NCBI GenBank assembly: GCA_028821235.1 | Contig: JAPPGV010000152.1 | Span: forward strand, 1-36,116 | DNA from: a bacterium | GTDB lineage: Bacteria; Actinomycetota; Acidimicrobiia; Spongiisociales; Spongiisociaceae | Direction: 5' to 3' | Length of the DNA stretch: 36,116 bases | In this document: piece by piece, positions 1-8,695 of the stretch | Position numbering within the stretch: the first letter of the stretch is position 1 | Layout: each line of letters begins with the position of its first letter | Translations under genes and position numbers: made by a program | The notes under the pieces: model-generated | Told to the model about the DNA's origin: nothing | Seen by the model: only the letters and a program-made list of their open reading frames with translations | Database searches by the model: none

Positions 1-3
1 GGG

Positions 4-44
4 TGGGGAAATTCGCTGACCAACTCTGGGGAATTTCGCTGATC
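4..44. repeat. Tandem 23-bp repeat, possible IS21-type element end
   Basis: Two copies of an 18-bp motif (TGGGGAAATTCGCTGACC at 4-21 and a 16/18 match at 27-44) lie with a 23-bp period. Multiple short repeats of the GTGGGGAATTTC-GCTGACCGCC kind are, from memory, typical of the ends of IS21-family elements in actinobacteria. No transposase is present on this side, so the element itself would lie beyond the left edge. The remaining bases 45-125, up to the stop of the beta-galactosidase gene, show nothing recognisable. Confidence 0.4.
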
Positions 45-125
45 GCCATCAACGGTGGCTTGAGAACCGCAGCCGGACTACCGGGATGGTCACACGTCGC
101 CGGAGGCGAGGCAGCTTCCCCATCT

Positions 126-2414
126 CTAGCTCAACATCACGATGACGCCGTCAGCTGCACCCAGCACGATCGAGAAGCTTGCTCCGCCGCTCTGTGTGAG
201 GTCCAGGGAAGCATTCGAGAACAGCTCTGTCGCCGATACCGCGTCAGTGGCTCCGGGCAAGGTCACGGTCAAATCGACACTCGTCTCGCCCTCGTTATTG
301 ATCAGCACTGCTCGCTGATGGTCCGACTCGAGTAGATGGGCGTCGACCCGTTCCTGGATGTAAGCCTGATCTGAACCCGTTACGACGACGGACCGCGTAA
401 CTCCACACAGGCCGAGCAGGTTGGCGAACAGTCGGCGGGTCGCGGCGTCATTGTGTTCCACAACGGCGATATCGAGATGTGTGGCCATGAGGATGGCCTG
501 TCCGAGGCCTTGCCGACGGCGCACGATCGCCGGCGCCCCGTCCACAAACCGCGCAAGCACCTCGACATCATCCGCCAACTCGAAGGTCTGGCGGTGCCAG
601 TACCCGCTCAGAGTGTCACTCTCGATGCCCTCGAACAGGGGATGATCCGGGTCGACGTTGATGGCTAGGGCCTTCTCGCTCTCGAGGAACTCCTCGCTGA
701 TCGACGACGGCGTTCCGAACATGCCGAGGCCGGCACCGGGGGTGTCGTTCCACGCCCATGCCCTCCTGTCGAAGACCTCGAGGTGAGTCTCGCGGGCGCC
801 GAACAGGTCTGTCAGGCCGGCTCCCGGACGTTGGTTCCAGGACCAACCCTTCTCGTCGAGATGGGCGAGCTTGGCGAAGCCGATCACCGTTCCGCCGTCT
901 TCCACGAAGGAGGCCAGCTTGTCCGCGTCCTCCTTAGGCATGTGCATCACAAAGGGGAGGAAGATGACCTTGTAGTTGGCGGTCTTGGACCCGATGAACT
1001 GTGGGGCCACGAACTCGACCGCATAGCCTTCGTACCAAAGCGCGTTGTACACGCCATGAATCGCTCCGTAGAGGAACTCCTCGTTCGTCTGGCCGTCGAG
1101 AACCGAAGCGTTGTCGTGGGTGAAGTAGATGGCGGCCTCGACCTCTGCCGGTAGAGCATCGAGGAAGAAGTCTTCGTTCTCCTTGATGATCCCGTTGACT
1201 TCGGTGGCTGCGTGATAGCGGCCGGTGGGATCGCCATCCAGGTCGACCAGGGCACCCCAGTGCAAGGGGATACAGTTCCACTCCCTATAGCCTTGAAACA
1301 GGATCATCTTGGCACCGTGGCCGAGGCACGACAGCATGTGCCGCTTGATGTCGACTGGTCTCGTCGTGTGTAGCGGCCCAGCCGAGAAGCCGCCTATCGG
1401 ACCGCTTTCCAGTTCGGGCATCCAGAGGGTGCCGTTGTTGTGACGAGCGACCGAGTACCCGAAGTCCATGAACCACGAGGAATGGGCAGGATCGATCTTG
1501 AATGACTTCTGGGGATACATGTCGTAGCCGATGACATCGACAACGCCGGCCATCTGCCAGTGGTCGATACCACGCCAATTCACCTCTAGCTCGTACCTGA
1601 GAGGCGTCACGAGGTTGGTTGTAGTTGGGTGACGCTGATCTCGGGCCTTGATCAGATCATGTTGCCGCTTGACATATCTTGTGAAGGAGTTACGTACAAA
1701 GCGGCGAAAGTCCAGCCATGCGGTGGCATTGCCCCATTCGGCAGGCAACGATCGCGGAGGATTGATCTGGCGCCAGTCGTAGTAGCGATGGTGAGTGGGG
1801 TCCCATGCCCACGCAGCATTCAGAACTTCAATGTCCTCGTACTTCGCCCGTGTCCATTCGCGGAACAGCATTGCACAGTGGTTGCAGTAGCAGTAGTAGG
1901 CGTTTTCACGAGGAGCACGTCGTTCTGCCTCCCCGGCGAACGCGGGATGGCTCCCTGGTTCATTGTCGATGTGCCATCCGAAGAGCGCAGGATTATCACC
2001 GTATCGGTCGATGAGTAGGTTGACGAATCGCTCTACCTCGATCGTCATACCTGGATTGTTGACACATGCCCATCCCCAGTACGAGTTCGTAGGGAACGGC
2101 ATGCCTTCTCTCGACACCGCTTGCAGGTCAGGGTAGTCGTCGATCATCCAGATCGGAGGTGAACTCGTCCCTGTGCCCAACAGGATCTGGATTCCATTCT
2201 CATTGGCAAGTTCGAAGATACGATCCAGCCAGGACCAATCCGGCTTCCCTCTTTCCGGCTCAATGTAGTCCCAAGCGGCTAACAATTCGGCCGTTCGGAT
2301 CATGTTCATGTTGGCGCTGGCCATATTCGCGGTGTCACGCGCCCAATCCTCAGGCGTATGGAAGGGCGGGTAGTAACTTGAACCTCTCGGGAAGTAGTCT
2401 GTTCTGACTTTCAA
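126..2414 (-). CDS. GH42 family beta-galactosidase
   Basis: Glycoside hydrolase of family 42, hydrolysing beta-galactosides; probably cytoplasmic, as no signal peptide is seen. The N-terminal (beta/alpha)8 barrel carries the acid/base Glu152 in WHIDNEPG and the likely nucleophile Glu334 in WMPELESG. Cys117 plus Cys175, Cys177 and Cys180 match the zinc-binding cysteine cluster of Thermus A4-type GH42 enzymes. The middle of the protein fits the trimerisation domain (roughly residues 400-630), followed by a small C-terminal beta domain. At 762 residues it is slightly longer than the usual 650-700. The start is TTG, supported by an upstream GAGGTGAG. It lies downstream of the prolyl oligopeptidase gene on the same strand, about 100 bp away. 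GC content is lower than in the rest of the window, which suggests acquisition. Confidence 0.9.
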   Translation of the reverse strand: MKVRTDYFPRGSSYYPPFHTPEDWARDTANMASANMNMIRTAELLAAWDYIEPERGKPDWSWLDRIFELANENGIQILLGTGTSSPPIWMIDDYPDLQAVSREGMPFPTNSYWGWACVNNPGMTIEVERFVNLLIDRYGDNPALFGWHIDNEPGSHPAFAGEAERRAPRENAYYCYCNHCAMLFREWTRAKYEDIEVLNAAWAWDPTHHRYYDWRQINPPRSLPAEWGNATAWLDFRRFVRNSFTRYVKRQHDLIKARDQRHPTTTNLVTPLRYELEVNWRGIDHWQMAGVVDVIGYDMYPQKSFKIDPAHSSWFMDFGYSVARHNNGTLWMPELESGPIGGFSAGPLHTTRPVDIKRHMLSCLGHGAKMILFQGYREWNCIPLHWGALVDLDGDPTGRYHAATEVNGIIKENEDFFLDALPAEVEAAIYFTHDNASVLDGQTNEEFLYGAIHGVYNALWYEGYAVEFVAPQFIGSKTANYKVIFLPFVMHMPKEDADKLASFVEDGGTVIGFAKLAHLDEKGWSWNQRPGAGLTDLFGARETHLEVFDRRAWAWNDTPGAGLGMFGTPSSISEEFLESEKALAINVDPDHPLFEGIESDTLSGYWHRQTFELADDVEVLARFVDGAPAIVRRRQGLGQAILMATHLDIAVVEHNDAATRRLFANLLGLCGVTRSVVVTGSDQAYIQERVDAHLLESDHQRAVLINNEGETSVDLTVTLPGATDAVSATELFSNASLDLTQSGGASFSIVLGAADGVIVMLS

Positions 2415-2458
2415 CTCGGTCTCACCTCGCTCGTCGCGATTACTGATGGCCTAACGGG

Positions 2459-2484
2459 CTGCCTTGAATCTGACGACAAGGCAG
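2459..2484 (-). terminator. Hairpin between peptidase and beta-galactosidase genes
   Basis: Perfect 8-bp inverted repeat CTGCCTTG / CAAGGCAG with a 10-nt loop, starting about 30 nt after the stop of the upstream peptidase gene. No T-run follows, so this may be a factor-assisted terminator or an mRNA-stabilising hairpin between the two genes. Confidence 0.4.
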
Positions 2485-2514
2485 GATAGCATGGGTACTG
2501 TAACGTGATAATGT

Positions 2515-4719
2515 TCACTCACTGTACCCATCATTAGTGCTGATACCACAGACATTCATGGTGAAGACATGGATATCTCTGTCCAACTGAATCTGCTTAG
2601 ACATCGACTTGCCTATACCATGACCGGTATCTGTCTGCACCCGTAACAACACCGGACCCGAATCCCCGCGTGCCGAAGCCTGAAGTGTGGCGACGAACTT
2701 CATCGCATGGCCAGGGACAACCCTATCGTCACCGTCAGCTGTCGTGACGAGGATTGGCGGATAGGGGGTATCGTTCTCGACATTGTGGAGAGGCGAGTAG
2801 GAGTAGAGTGTGGCGAACTGGTCCGGATCGGATTCGGCATTTCCGTATTCGGGAATCCAGTGCCAGCCGATAGTATGCTTGTGATACCGGAGCATGTCTG
2901 TTACGGGAATCGAACAGATGACGCCAGCGAATAGATCCGGTCGCTGCAGCATGCAAGCCGAGACGAGCAATCCACCATTGCTCTCCCCGTCAATCACGAG
3001 CCGTTCACTGGACGTATAGTTTTCTCTTATAAGCCACTCTGCTGCGGCGATATAGTCATCGAAGACTGTCTGCTTATTTTGAAGTTTCCCGGCTTCATGC
3101 CATTCGTCTCCATACTCGCTGCCGCCCCGCAGGTTCGCGATCACGAATACACCACCATTCTCGAGCCACAGCAGGCGTGAGGTGTCGAACGAAGGTGTCA
3201 GACTGACATTGAAGCCGCCATAGCCATGGAGGATCAATGGGTTGGTCCCGTCCAATCGGAGCCCGGTCTTGTGGATTAGGGTCATCGGCAATCGTGTACC
3301 GTCTGACGCCGGGAAAAAGAGCTGTCGTGTCGCATACGCGTCAAACTCGAACGGCACTTGATGCTCGTACCAGGTCTTGAGCTCTTTCGCGGCGAAATCG
3401 TAAGAGAAGAGCGTCGTCGGGACGAGGGGCGACCCGAAGCGAAAGTACATTCCGTCAGTAACGGGATCGGCCACGATGTCGGAGACCGTCCCAATATCTG
3501 GCAACGGGATCGTGTCGAGGTGTACCCCATCCATGCCGAATACGGAGAGATGGTGGTGGGCATCGTGGACGGTCACCACGATCAACCTGCCATTGAACAT
3601 CTCAGTCCGCAAGATCGGGTTCGGCTGTTCCGGTATGATCTCTTGCCACTGGTCCGGCGTTGGACGGCCAAGTTCGATGCGTACTACCCGTCCGCGGGGC
3701 GCGCCTGCGTTCGTACCGAAATAGAAGGCCTCTCCCGAATTGCCGAGAAAATCGTATCGGGCGTCGGCCCTATCCAGTAGCCGGATGAACTCTCCTGTAC
3801 TGTCAAGAGTCCGGTAGTAGATCCGATGCCGGTAGGACAATCCGTTCCATACCAGTAGAACCAGATAGCGGCCATCCTCTGTGACGATAGGGACAAAGTT
3901 CAATTCTGGGTCGTCCGGCCGTTCGAAAATCAAGGCGTCGGTATCTTGGGGCGTATTGACCTGATGCCAGTAAACTTGGCAGTGTCGGTATCGGTCTCGT
4001 GGATCTACGGTATCGGGAGAAGGGTACCGGCTGTAGAAGAAGCCCGACCCATGGGGATGCCAGGCGATATTTGAAAACGGCACCTCGTCTTCGGACTTGG
4101 CCCAACGGATGGTCTCCGGATAGTCGGTAGCCGTGTTGATGTCACGGATCCTGATCTCCTGCCAATCGCTGCCACCATAGGATATGGCATAGGCCAACAT
4201 TGCACCATCATTGCTGAAGGCCCAGTCAGTGAGGGCGGCAAGCCCGGTCGCACTCAGTCGGTTCGGGTCGACGATGTCAATGGTCGGCTCGTCCGGTCCA
4301 TCCGCCATCATGCAAAGAATCGGCTGTTCCTGAAGGGATGTGTGCTTCAGAAGAACCCTGTGGTTACCCACACGATGCGGTGATGAGTACCGCTCATAAT
4401 CCCAGAGTTCTCTCAGACGTGCTGTGACGGTGTCGTAGCCAGGGCATCCGCTAAGCACAGACGTCGTGATGTCGTTCTGTTGGCGTGTCCACTCCGTCGC
4501 CTCTGGACTTGCAGAGTCTTCCAGCCATCTAAAGGGATCGGCAACGATGGTGCCGTGGTAGTCATCAGATTCTGGACCGAGGCGTGTGGCTGGATACCCA
4601 ACCTTGCTGGTTGAGTATCGGCTTCCCCTCTCCACCCCCGCGGTGTATCTGGACTCCGTTTTGAGCGCGCCCTTACTTACTGATCGTCGAACGGTACCGA
4701 TGAGTACCGACCACGTCAA
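2515..4719 (-). CDS. Prolyl oligopeptidase family serine peptidase (S9A)
   Basis: Cleaves small peptides after proline. An N-terminal seven-bladed propeller (about residues 110-470) is followed by an alpha/beta-hydrolase domain. The catalytic triad is visible: Ser580 in GESNGG, Asp664 in GDDRVV and His700 in TDTGHG; Arg666 matches the substrate-carboxylate-binding Arg of the family. Homology starts near GYPATRL (residue 41), so the 5' end is probably over-extended; a GTG about 29 codons in (near 4635) is a better start candidate. No signal peptide is evident, fitting a cytoplasmic enzyme. With the beta-galactosidase gene downstream it forms a low-GC pair (for example, I count 28 G+C of 60 at 3001-3060, against 41 of 60 at 28261-28320). 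Confidence 0.9.
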   Translation of the reverse strand: MTWSVLIGTVRRSVSKGALKTESRYTAGVERGSRYSTSKVGYPATRLGPESDDYHGTIVADPFRWLEDSASPEATEWTRQQNDITTSVLSGCPGYDTVTARLRELWDYERYSSPHRVGNHRVLLKHTSLQEQPILCMMADGPDEPTIDIVDPNRLSATGLAALTDWAFSNDGAMLAYAISYGGSDWQEIRIRDINTATDYPETIRWAKSEDEVPFSNIAWHPHGSGFFYSRYPSPDTVDPRDRYRHCQVYWHQVNTPQDTDALIFERPDDPELNFVPIVTEDGRYLVLLVWNGLSYRHRIYYRTLDSTGEFIRLLDRADARYDFLGNSGEAFYFGTNAGAPRGRVVRIELGRPTPDQWQEIIPEQPNPILRTEMFNGRLIVVTVHDAHHHLSVFGMDGVHLDTIPLPDIGTVSDIVADPVTDGMYFRFGSPLVPTTLFSYDFAAKELKTWYEHQVPFEFDAYATRQLFFPASDGTRLPMTLIHKTGLRLDGTNPLILHGYGGFNVSLTPSFDTSRLLWLENGGVFVIANLRGGSEYGDEWHEAGKLQNKQTVFDDYIAAAEWLIRENYTSSERLVIDGESNGGLLVSACMLQRPDLFAGVICSIPVTDMLRYHKHTIGWHWIPEYGNAESDPDQFATLYSYSPLHNVENDTPYPPILVTTADGDDRVVPGHAMKFVATLQASARGDSGPVLLRVQTDTGHGIGKSMSKQIQLDRDIHVFTMNVCGISTNDGYSE

Positions 4720-4919
4720 GGAGTATCGGGAGGATTATCGGCGAGCAGTTGCCAAGCAGAACCCCGTGCCCGCATTCGACGGCATCGCAGAACGTAGACC
4801 GATCGGTAGGCCTTGGCCGCGCCCTCTGCAACCGGGACCTACTACGCGGCGTGCGTGGACGCCGTGCCTGGTGAGACGGAGACACCGGACTGCTCGGCTT
4901 GCGGGTCCGGAGTACGGTT

Positions 4920-4925
4920 TAGCAT
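4920..4925 (+). promoter_or_regulatory. Putative -10 box for a leaderless Clp1-like mRNA
   Basis: TAGCAT fits the TANNNT actinobacterial -10 pattern and ends 6 nt before the ATG at 4932; no Shine-Dalgarno sequence is present. This predicts transcription starting at or next to the start codon. The preceding 4720-4919 contains no convincing gene. A short open stretch from ATG 4700 (MSTDHVKEYREDY...) may be a remnant at the low-GC/high-GC junction, but it has no recognisable family. Confidence 0.4.
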
Positions 4926-4931
4926 TGCGCC

Positions 4932-5813
4932 ATGGGTGATTCGGGGCTCGGCGACACCGAACTTCTCTCCTCGGCCGAGGGGGTGGTGATGATCATCGGG
5001 GCGCCCGACTCGGGCAAGACGACCCTGGCCCGCACGCTGGTCGACACCGCCCTCCAGGATGGACGGACTGTCGCCTACATCGACAGCGACCTGGCTTGCA
5101 CCACCGTGGGACCCCCTACCTGCGTGGGCCTCAAGTGGCTGCGCTCGCCCGCCGACGTGGACGACTTCGCCCAGGCCGACGACCTGCGCTTCGTGGGGAG
5201 CATCAGGCCGGATCGGTACATTCTCCAGCAGGTGGCCGGCGTCGCCTCGCTGGTGGAATCCGCCCGGGCCGAGGCGGACCTGATCATCATCGACACCAGC
5301 GGAACCGTCTCCGGCGTGGTGGGCCAGCGGCTCAAGTATCACAAGGCGGAGTTGGTTCGTCCCGACGCCGTATGGGCCGTGCAGAGGGGCGGCGAGTTGG
5401 AACCCCTGGTAGGCCTTCTGCGGCGGTTCCTCTCCGCCAACGTGATAACGGTCCCTGCCAATCGGGGCGGCCTGCCGATGAGCCCCGAGGAGCGTATGGA
5501 TATGCGCGCCGCTCGGTTCGCCGCGGCATTCCCGGCGCCTCTCCAGCGCTGGCGCGTGTTGCCCACCGTGTTCGCACCCAGCCTCCCGGCGGGCTTCGAC
5601 CTGGTACGCCTCCACCGGATGATCGTGGGGGTCCACGACCGGGAGGGCCGGTGCCTATGCCTGGGAGTGCTCGAGTACGAGGACGTGCTGCGGGTCATCA
5701 CATCGGGGAACCAGGGCATGGCCGGGCTGCGGATCGGGTCGGTCCGCCTCGATCCCGAGACCTTTCGCACCACCTCTGTCCGCCTCAACGAGTTGATGTT
5801 CGGCCTCGGCTGA
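4932..5813 (+). CDS. Clp1-type P-loop polynucleotide kinase homologue
   Basis: 293-residue P-loop NTPase resembling the Clp1/Grc3/NOL9 family of RNA 5'-OH kinases, which are mostly eukaryotic and archaeal. Walker A is GAPDSGKTT at residues 23-31. The strand after it reads YIDSDLACTTVGPPTCVGL, the equivalent of the Clp1 D-x-Q-x3-GPP motif with Gln replaced. A Walker B-like IIIDTSG follows. The C-terminal part (about 230-293) looks like the small C-terminal domain of these proteins. It stands alone, divergent from the peptidase gene and convergent with the mshA cluster. Whether it phosphorylates RNA, DNA or something else cannot be told from sequence; a GTP-binding regulatory role is an alternative. 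Confidence 0.75.
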   Translation: MGDSGLGDTELLSSAEGVVMIIGAPDSGKTTLARTLVDTALQDGRTVAYIDSDLACTTVGPPTCVGLKWLRSPADVDDFAQADDLRFVGSIRPDRYILQQVAGVASLVESARAEADLIIIDTSGTVSGVVGQRLKYHKAELVRPDAVWAVQRGGELEPLVGLLRRFLSANVITVPANRGGLPMSPEERMDMRAARFAAAFPAPLQRWRVLPTVFAPSLPAGFDLVRLHRMIVGVHDREGRCLCLGVLEYEDVLRVITSGNQGMAGLRIGSVRLDPETFRTTSVRLNELMFGLG

Positions 5814-6135
5814 TCGGCCCCGGCCGGTCGGATCCGGACACAGCGAAAGCCCGAGGAACCTTTACCGAATTCCACCGCACTTCCCCTGACGGATTCGCTC
5901 GGCGCCAGCACCTCGGGCCTTCTGGACAGAACCTTACGGCCTGCCGCCTGGAGGATCAACCCATCCGTTGAAGCACCGTAAAAGCTTCCATATACCCTAA
6001 GCAGTGGACTGAAAGGCCTCTATCCAGGCCTTATCCACACAATCCCCAGGGGTTGCTCACAGGGCATGTGAACAAAGATCCACCCGAAAATTTTCGCGCT
6101 CTCCGGCCCCGGACCGTGGTGGTCGACACGCGGCG
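5814..6135. other. Convergent intergenic region with hairpins and a DnaA-box match
   Basis: 322 bp between the 3' ends of two convergent genes, with no coding signal. It holds an 8-bp inverted repeat GCCCGAGG (5849-5856) / CCTCGGGC (5911-5918) with a 54-nt loop. It also holds a perfect 7-bp stem AAGGCCT-CTATCC-AGGCCTT (6013-6032), likely a bidirectional terminator, directly overlapping TTATCCACA (6031-6039). The last is a perfect DnaA-box consensus but solitary. No tRNA or known riboswitch could be recognised. Confidence 0.5.
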
Positions 6136-6558
6136 TCAGCGCCCGAATCCGGTCCTGACCAGGGGACGGAACGTGAGATCCACCAGCTCGTAGATCTCCG
6201 CGAAGACATACTGCAGAACCTCCTCACCGGTGCGCTCGGCCTCGACCCGGCCCCGCAGGTAAATCCCTCCGTCGTGATCGATCGCAAAGTGGACCCGCCA
6301 GGCGCGATGGTTGCGGATCAGCATCAACCGGTAGACCTCCTCCAGCCGCGCGCGCGGCGAGGGGAGAACGTACGCCTCGAACCCCACAGTGCGGTCGCCG
6401 GGCTCGACCCACACGGTGGTGAAGTCGCGAGTTTGCTGAGCCATCCGCACCGCCCAGCGGCCTTCCACGAGCTCGGTGGCCACCACGTCCGATCCGGGAT
6501 CCTCAACCCACGACCGGAAGACGGCGCCCAGCCGCTCGGTGAGCTCAGCGCGTCCCAT
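6136..6558 (-). CDS. YbjN domain-containing protein
   Basis: 140-residue protein of the YbjN superfamily, which folds like type III secretion chaperones. Features of that fold are the WVEPGDRTVGFEAYVLP strand pair, then RNHRAWRVHFAID and the acidic C-terminal helix EEVLQYVFAEIYELVDLTF. Its start overlaps the mshA stop by 14 bp, so the two are translationally linked. The same arrangement (mshA followed by a YbjN-domain gene) occurs in Mycobacterium tuberculosis (Rv0486-Rv0487). The function is unknown; a role linked to mycothiol or as a chaperone is inference from context only. Confidence 0.8.
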   Translation of the reverse strand: MGRAELTERLGAVFRSWVEDPGSDVVATELVEGRWAVRMAQQTRDFTTVWVEPGDRTVGFEAYVLPSPRARLEEVYRLMLIRNHRAWRVHFAIDHDGGIYLRGRVEAERTGEEVLQYVFAEIYELVDLTFRPLVRTGFGR

Positions 6559-7780
6559 CGGCGATCCCCATGTAGAGCTCCAGGAGCCGGTCGGTGGCCA
6601 TTTCCCACCCGAAACGACGACCCGCCGTGACAGCGCCCCGGATCAGCTCCTCGCGGTGAGCCGACCCGTCGAGGACCCTCAGCAGCGCCTTGGCGTAGTC
6701 GCGTGGATCCCATCCGTCCACCAGGAACCCCGACACCCCATCCTCGACCACATACCGCAGCCCGCCCACGTTGGCGGCCACCACCGGGAGGCCCACCCCC
6801 TGCGCTTCCGCCGCCACCAACCCGAACGACTCGCTCCTCGACGGCACGATGAGCACGTCGGCGGCCTGGTAGTAGATCGGAAGGCGGTGATGGGGCTGGA
6901 CGCCGCACCAGGTCAACTTCCCGTCCAGGCCCGAGCGGGCGGCGAGTTGCCGGATCTCGAACTCCTCCTCCACCCCGGAGGGTCCGCTCGGCCCTCCCAC
7001 CACCATCATCCGCGCATCCGGGAGGTGGTCTTGCACCATGTCGAAGGCCGCCACTGCCACGTCCAGCCCCTTCAGGGCCTGGATGCGACCCACGAAGAGC
7101 ACGGTCGGCGCGTCATCGAGACCCAGCCGCCTCCTGGCCTCCAGCCGATCACCCGGCCTGAACAGGGTCAGATCGATGCCGGGTGGGTTCACGCACACCC
7201 GGCTGGGATCTGCGCCGTACTGCTCGATCAGCTCCAGCGCCTCGTGCTCCGTGGAAGCGATCACGCAGTCCGACCTCGCTATCACCTCCCGCTCGGCGGC
7301 GATGCGATACAGCGGTTCGCTCGGCTGGCCCGGGCGACGGGTGGCGTCCTTGACTCGGCCCAGCGTGTGGAAGGAGTTGGCGAGCGGGAGGCCGGTGACC
7401 TGCTTGACGAGGAGTCCCGTCCAGCCGGACAGCCAGTAGTGGCTGTGCACGATGTCGGTCCCCGACCCGCCGTTGCCGCTATCGAGGACGGCCTCGGTGA
7501 CCTGCCTGGCGAACTCCCCCACCCAGTCGCCGAGCTGAGCAATCGGTAGCGGCGCCACCGGCCCGGCCTCGACATGGACCACCTCGTAGCCTGCTTGGGT
7601 GCCTATCACCCTCGCCCGGCCCGGATCGGTCCGCCGGGTGAACACGGTCACCTCGATGCCCCGTCGGGCGAGGGAAGCTGCCAACTCATCGACATAGACA
7701 TTCATGCCCCCGGCGTCGCCCACGCCGGGACGATCCAGCGGAGACGTATGCATCGAGAGGAACACCACCTTGCGGATCAT
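6545..7780 (-). CDS. mshA: MshA, D-inositol-3-phosphate glycosyltransferase
   Basis: First committed step of mycothiol synthesis: transfers GlcNAc from UDP-GlcNAc to 1L-myo-inositol 1-phosphate. 411 residues with a GT-B fold (GT4). The N-terminal MHTSPLDRPG...GDAGGMNVYV segment is the MshA hallmark. In the C-terminal half FVGRIQALKGLD and the SESFGLVAAEAQ acceptor/donor motif (E-x7-E) are intact. The start is ATG with GGAGGG 6 nt upstream, overlapping the stop of the upstream GNAT-fold gene by 4 bp (ATGA). It implies that the organism makes mycothiol; mshB, mshC and mshD are not in the window. The assignment is firm from the N-terminal signature and the neighbouring YbjN gene. Confidence 0.93.
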   Translation of the reverse strand: MIRKVVFLSMHTSPLDRPGVGDAGGMNVYVDELAASLARRGIEVTVFTRRTDPGRARVIGTQAGYEVVHVEAGPVAPLPIAQLGDWVGEFARQVTEAVLDSGNGGSGTDIVHSHYWLSGWTGLLVKQVTGLPLANSFHTLGRVKDATRRPGQPSEPLYRIAAEREVIARSDCVIASTEHEALELIEQYGADPSRVCVNPPGIDLTLFRPGDRLEARRRLGLDDAPTVLFVGRIQALKGLDVAVAAFDMVQDHLPDARMMVVGGPSGPSGVEEEFEIRQLAARSGLDGKLTWCGVQPHHRLPIYYQAADVLIVPSRSESFGLVAAEAQGVGLPVVAANVGGLRYVVEDGVSGFLVDGWDPRDYAKALLRVLDGSAHREELIRGAVTAGRRFGWEMATDRLLELYMGIADGTR

Positions 7781-8673
7781 GTGCTGCCCTCCACCACGAG
7801 CAGGGGTCGTGGCCGCGCCCCCATGCGGAACTTGTAGGGCTCCGATCCCTTGAGGAAGTCGAACACCTCTCCACCGGCGGCGATCGTGGCCGCGATCAAC
7901 TCCGTGAGAAGCACCACACCGGGAGACACATGACGAAGATCGGGGTCGTACGCGGAGTTGTACAGGTAATAGCCGTCGGCGTCCGAGTAGCCGATCACGA
8001 CAGCTGCCGGGAGGTCGTGCTCCCCGTACAAGGCGTCGAGGCGCCAGCCGTCGGTGCTCAGAAGTTCGGTGAACATCTCCTCCATCGGGTCGGTCATGAA
8101 CCGACCCTTCCGTCCCGCCGAGCGGCGATGGAGCCGGAAGAAGTCGTCCAGAGCCGGACCCGGCTCCTCGAATGTGGCCACGCGCAACCCGCCCATCTCC
8201 CCGACGAACCGGCGGCGCTTGCGGCGGGCCTCGTGACGTTGCTTCTTGCCGATGGCGGCCAGGTACTCGTCGAACGTGTCCGGGAGGTCCACCACCGCGG
8301 TCTCGGCGTGCGGGGCCCTGCGGTATCCGAGACCGACCCGGTCCAGGGCTCCGGTAATGACGTCCGCCGCGGCGGACGGAAGGGAGTCGAACCGGAAGGA
8401 GCGGCTCGGGCCGAGGGTGCGGAAGTGCTCGACCAGCAGGTCGACCGCGTCACCGAGCGGCGATCGGTAGTCGACCAGGTCCTCGTGACCGAGAAGCCCG
8501 AGATGATCACCCTCCTCGACCAGGGCCACCTCCCCTCGTTCGTCCGACAGGAGGAGGGGCACCTGGCCGGGCAAGGCGGTACACCGCCACACAGTGGCGA
8601 GAAAGTCCCTAGTGGCGAACGGGCCCACCCGCTCCGCCGCCGCACGATGCCCGTAGGTCCTGGTATCGAACAT
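7777..8673 (-). CDS. CelD/BcsL-type GNAT-fold acetyltransferase
   Basis: About 298 residues when started at the ATG at 8673, which follows the M23 peptidase stop by 22 nt; the frame stays open further upstream but would overlap that gene. The core matches Acetyltransf_6 (FemAB/CelD-like) proteins: an IGKKQRHEARRKRRRF basic helix, a central GNAT sheet (AAVVIGYSDADGYYLYNSAYDP), and the C-terminal EVFDFLKGSEPYKFRMG motif. Members act in polysaccharide or peptidoglycan modification or are uncharacterised. It shares an ATGA overlap with mshA downstream, so coupling is likely. A role next to mycothiol synthesis is possible but unproven; MshD, the known mycothiol acetyltransferase, has a different sequence. 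Confidence 0.75.
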   Translation of the reverse strand: MFDTRTYGHRAAAERVGPFATRDFLATVWRCTALPGQVPLLLSDERGEVALVEEGDHLGLLGHEDLVDYRSPLGDAVDLLVEHFRTLGPSRSFRFDSLPSAAADVITGALDRVGLGYRRAPHAETAVVDLPDTFDEYLAAIGKKQRHEARRKRRRFVGEMGGLRVATFEEPGPALDDFFRLHRRSAGRKGRFMTDPMEEMFTELLSTDGWRLDALYGEHDLPAAVVIGYSDADGYYLYNSAYDPDLRHVSPGVVLLTELIAATIAAGGEVFDFLKGSEPYKFRMGARPRPLLVVEGST

Positions 8674-8695
8674 CACATGGACACTTTCGGTGCCG

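Noticed and set aside
4700-4939. Small gene starting MSTDHVKEYREDY
   Set aside because: No ribosome site, composition drifts to low-complexity Arg/Pro, and it overlaps the start of the Clp1-like gene; at most a remnant.
6031-6039. Replication origin
   Set aside because: One DnaA box only, no cluster, no AT-rich unwinding region, no dnaA or dnaN nearby.
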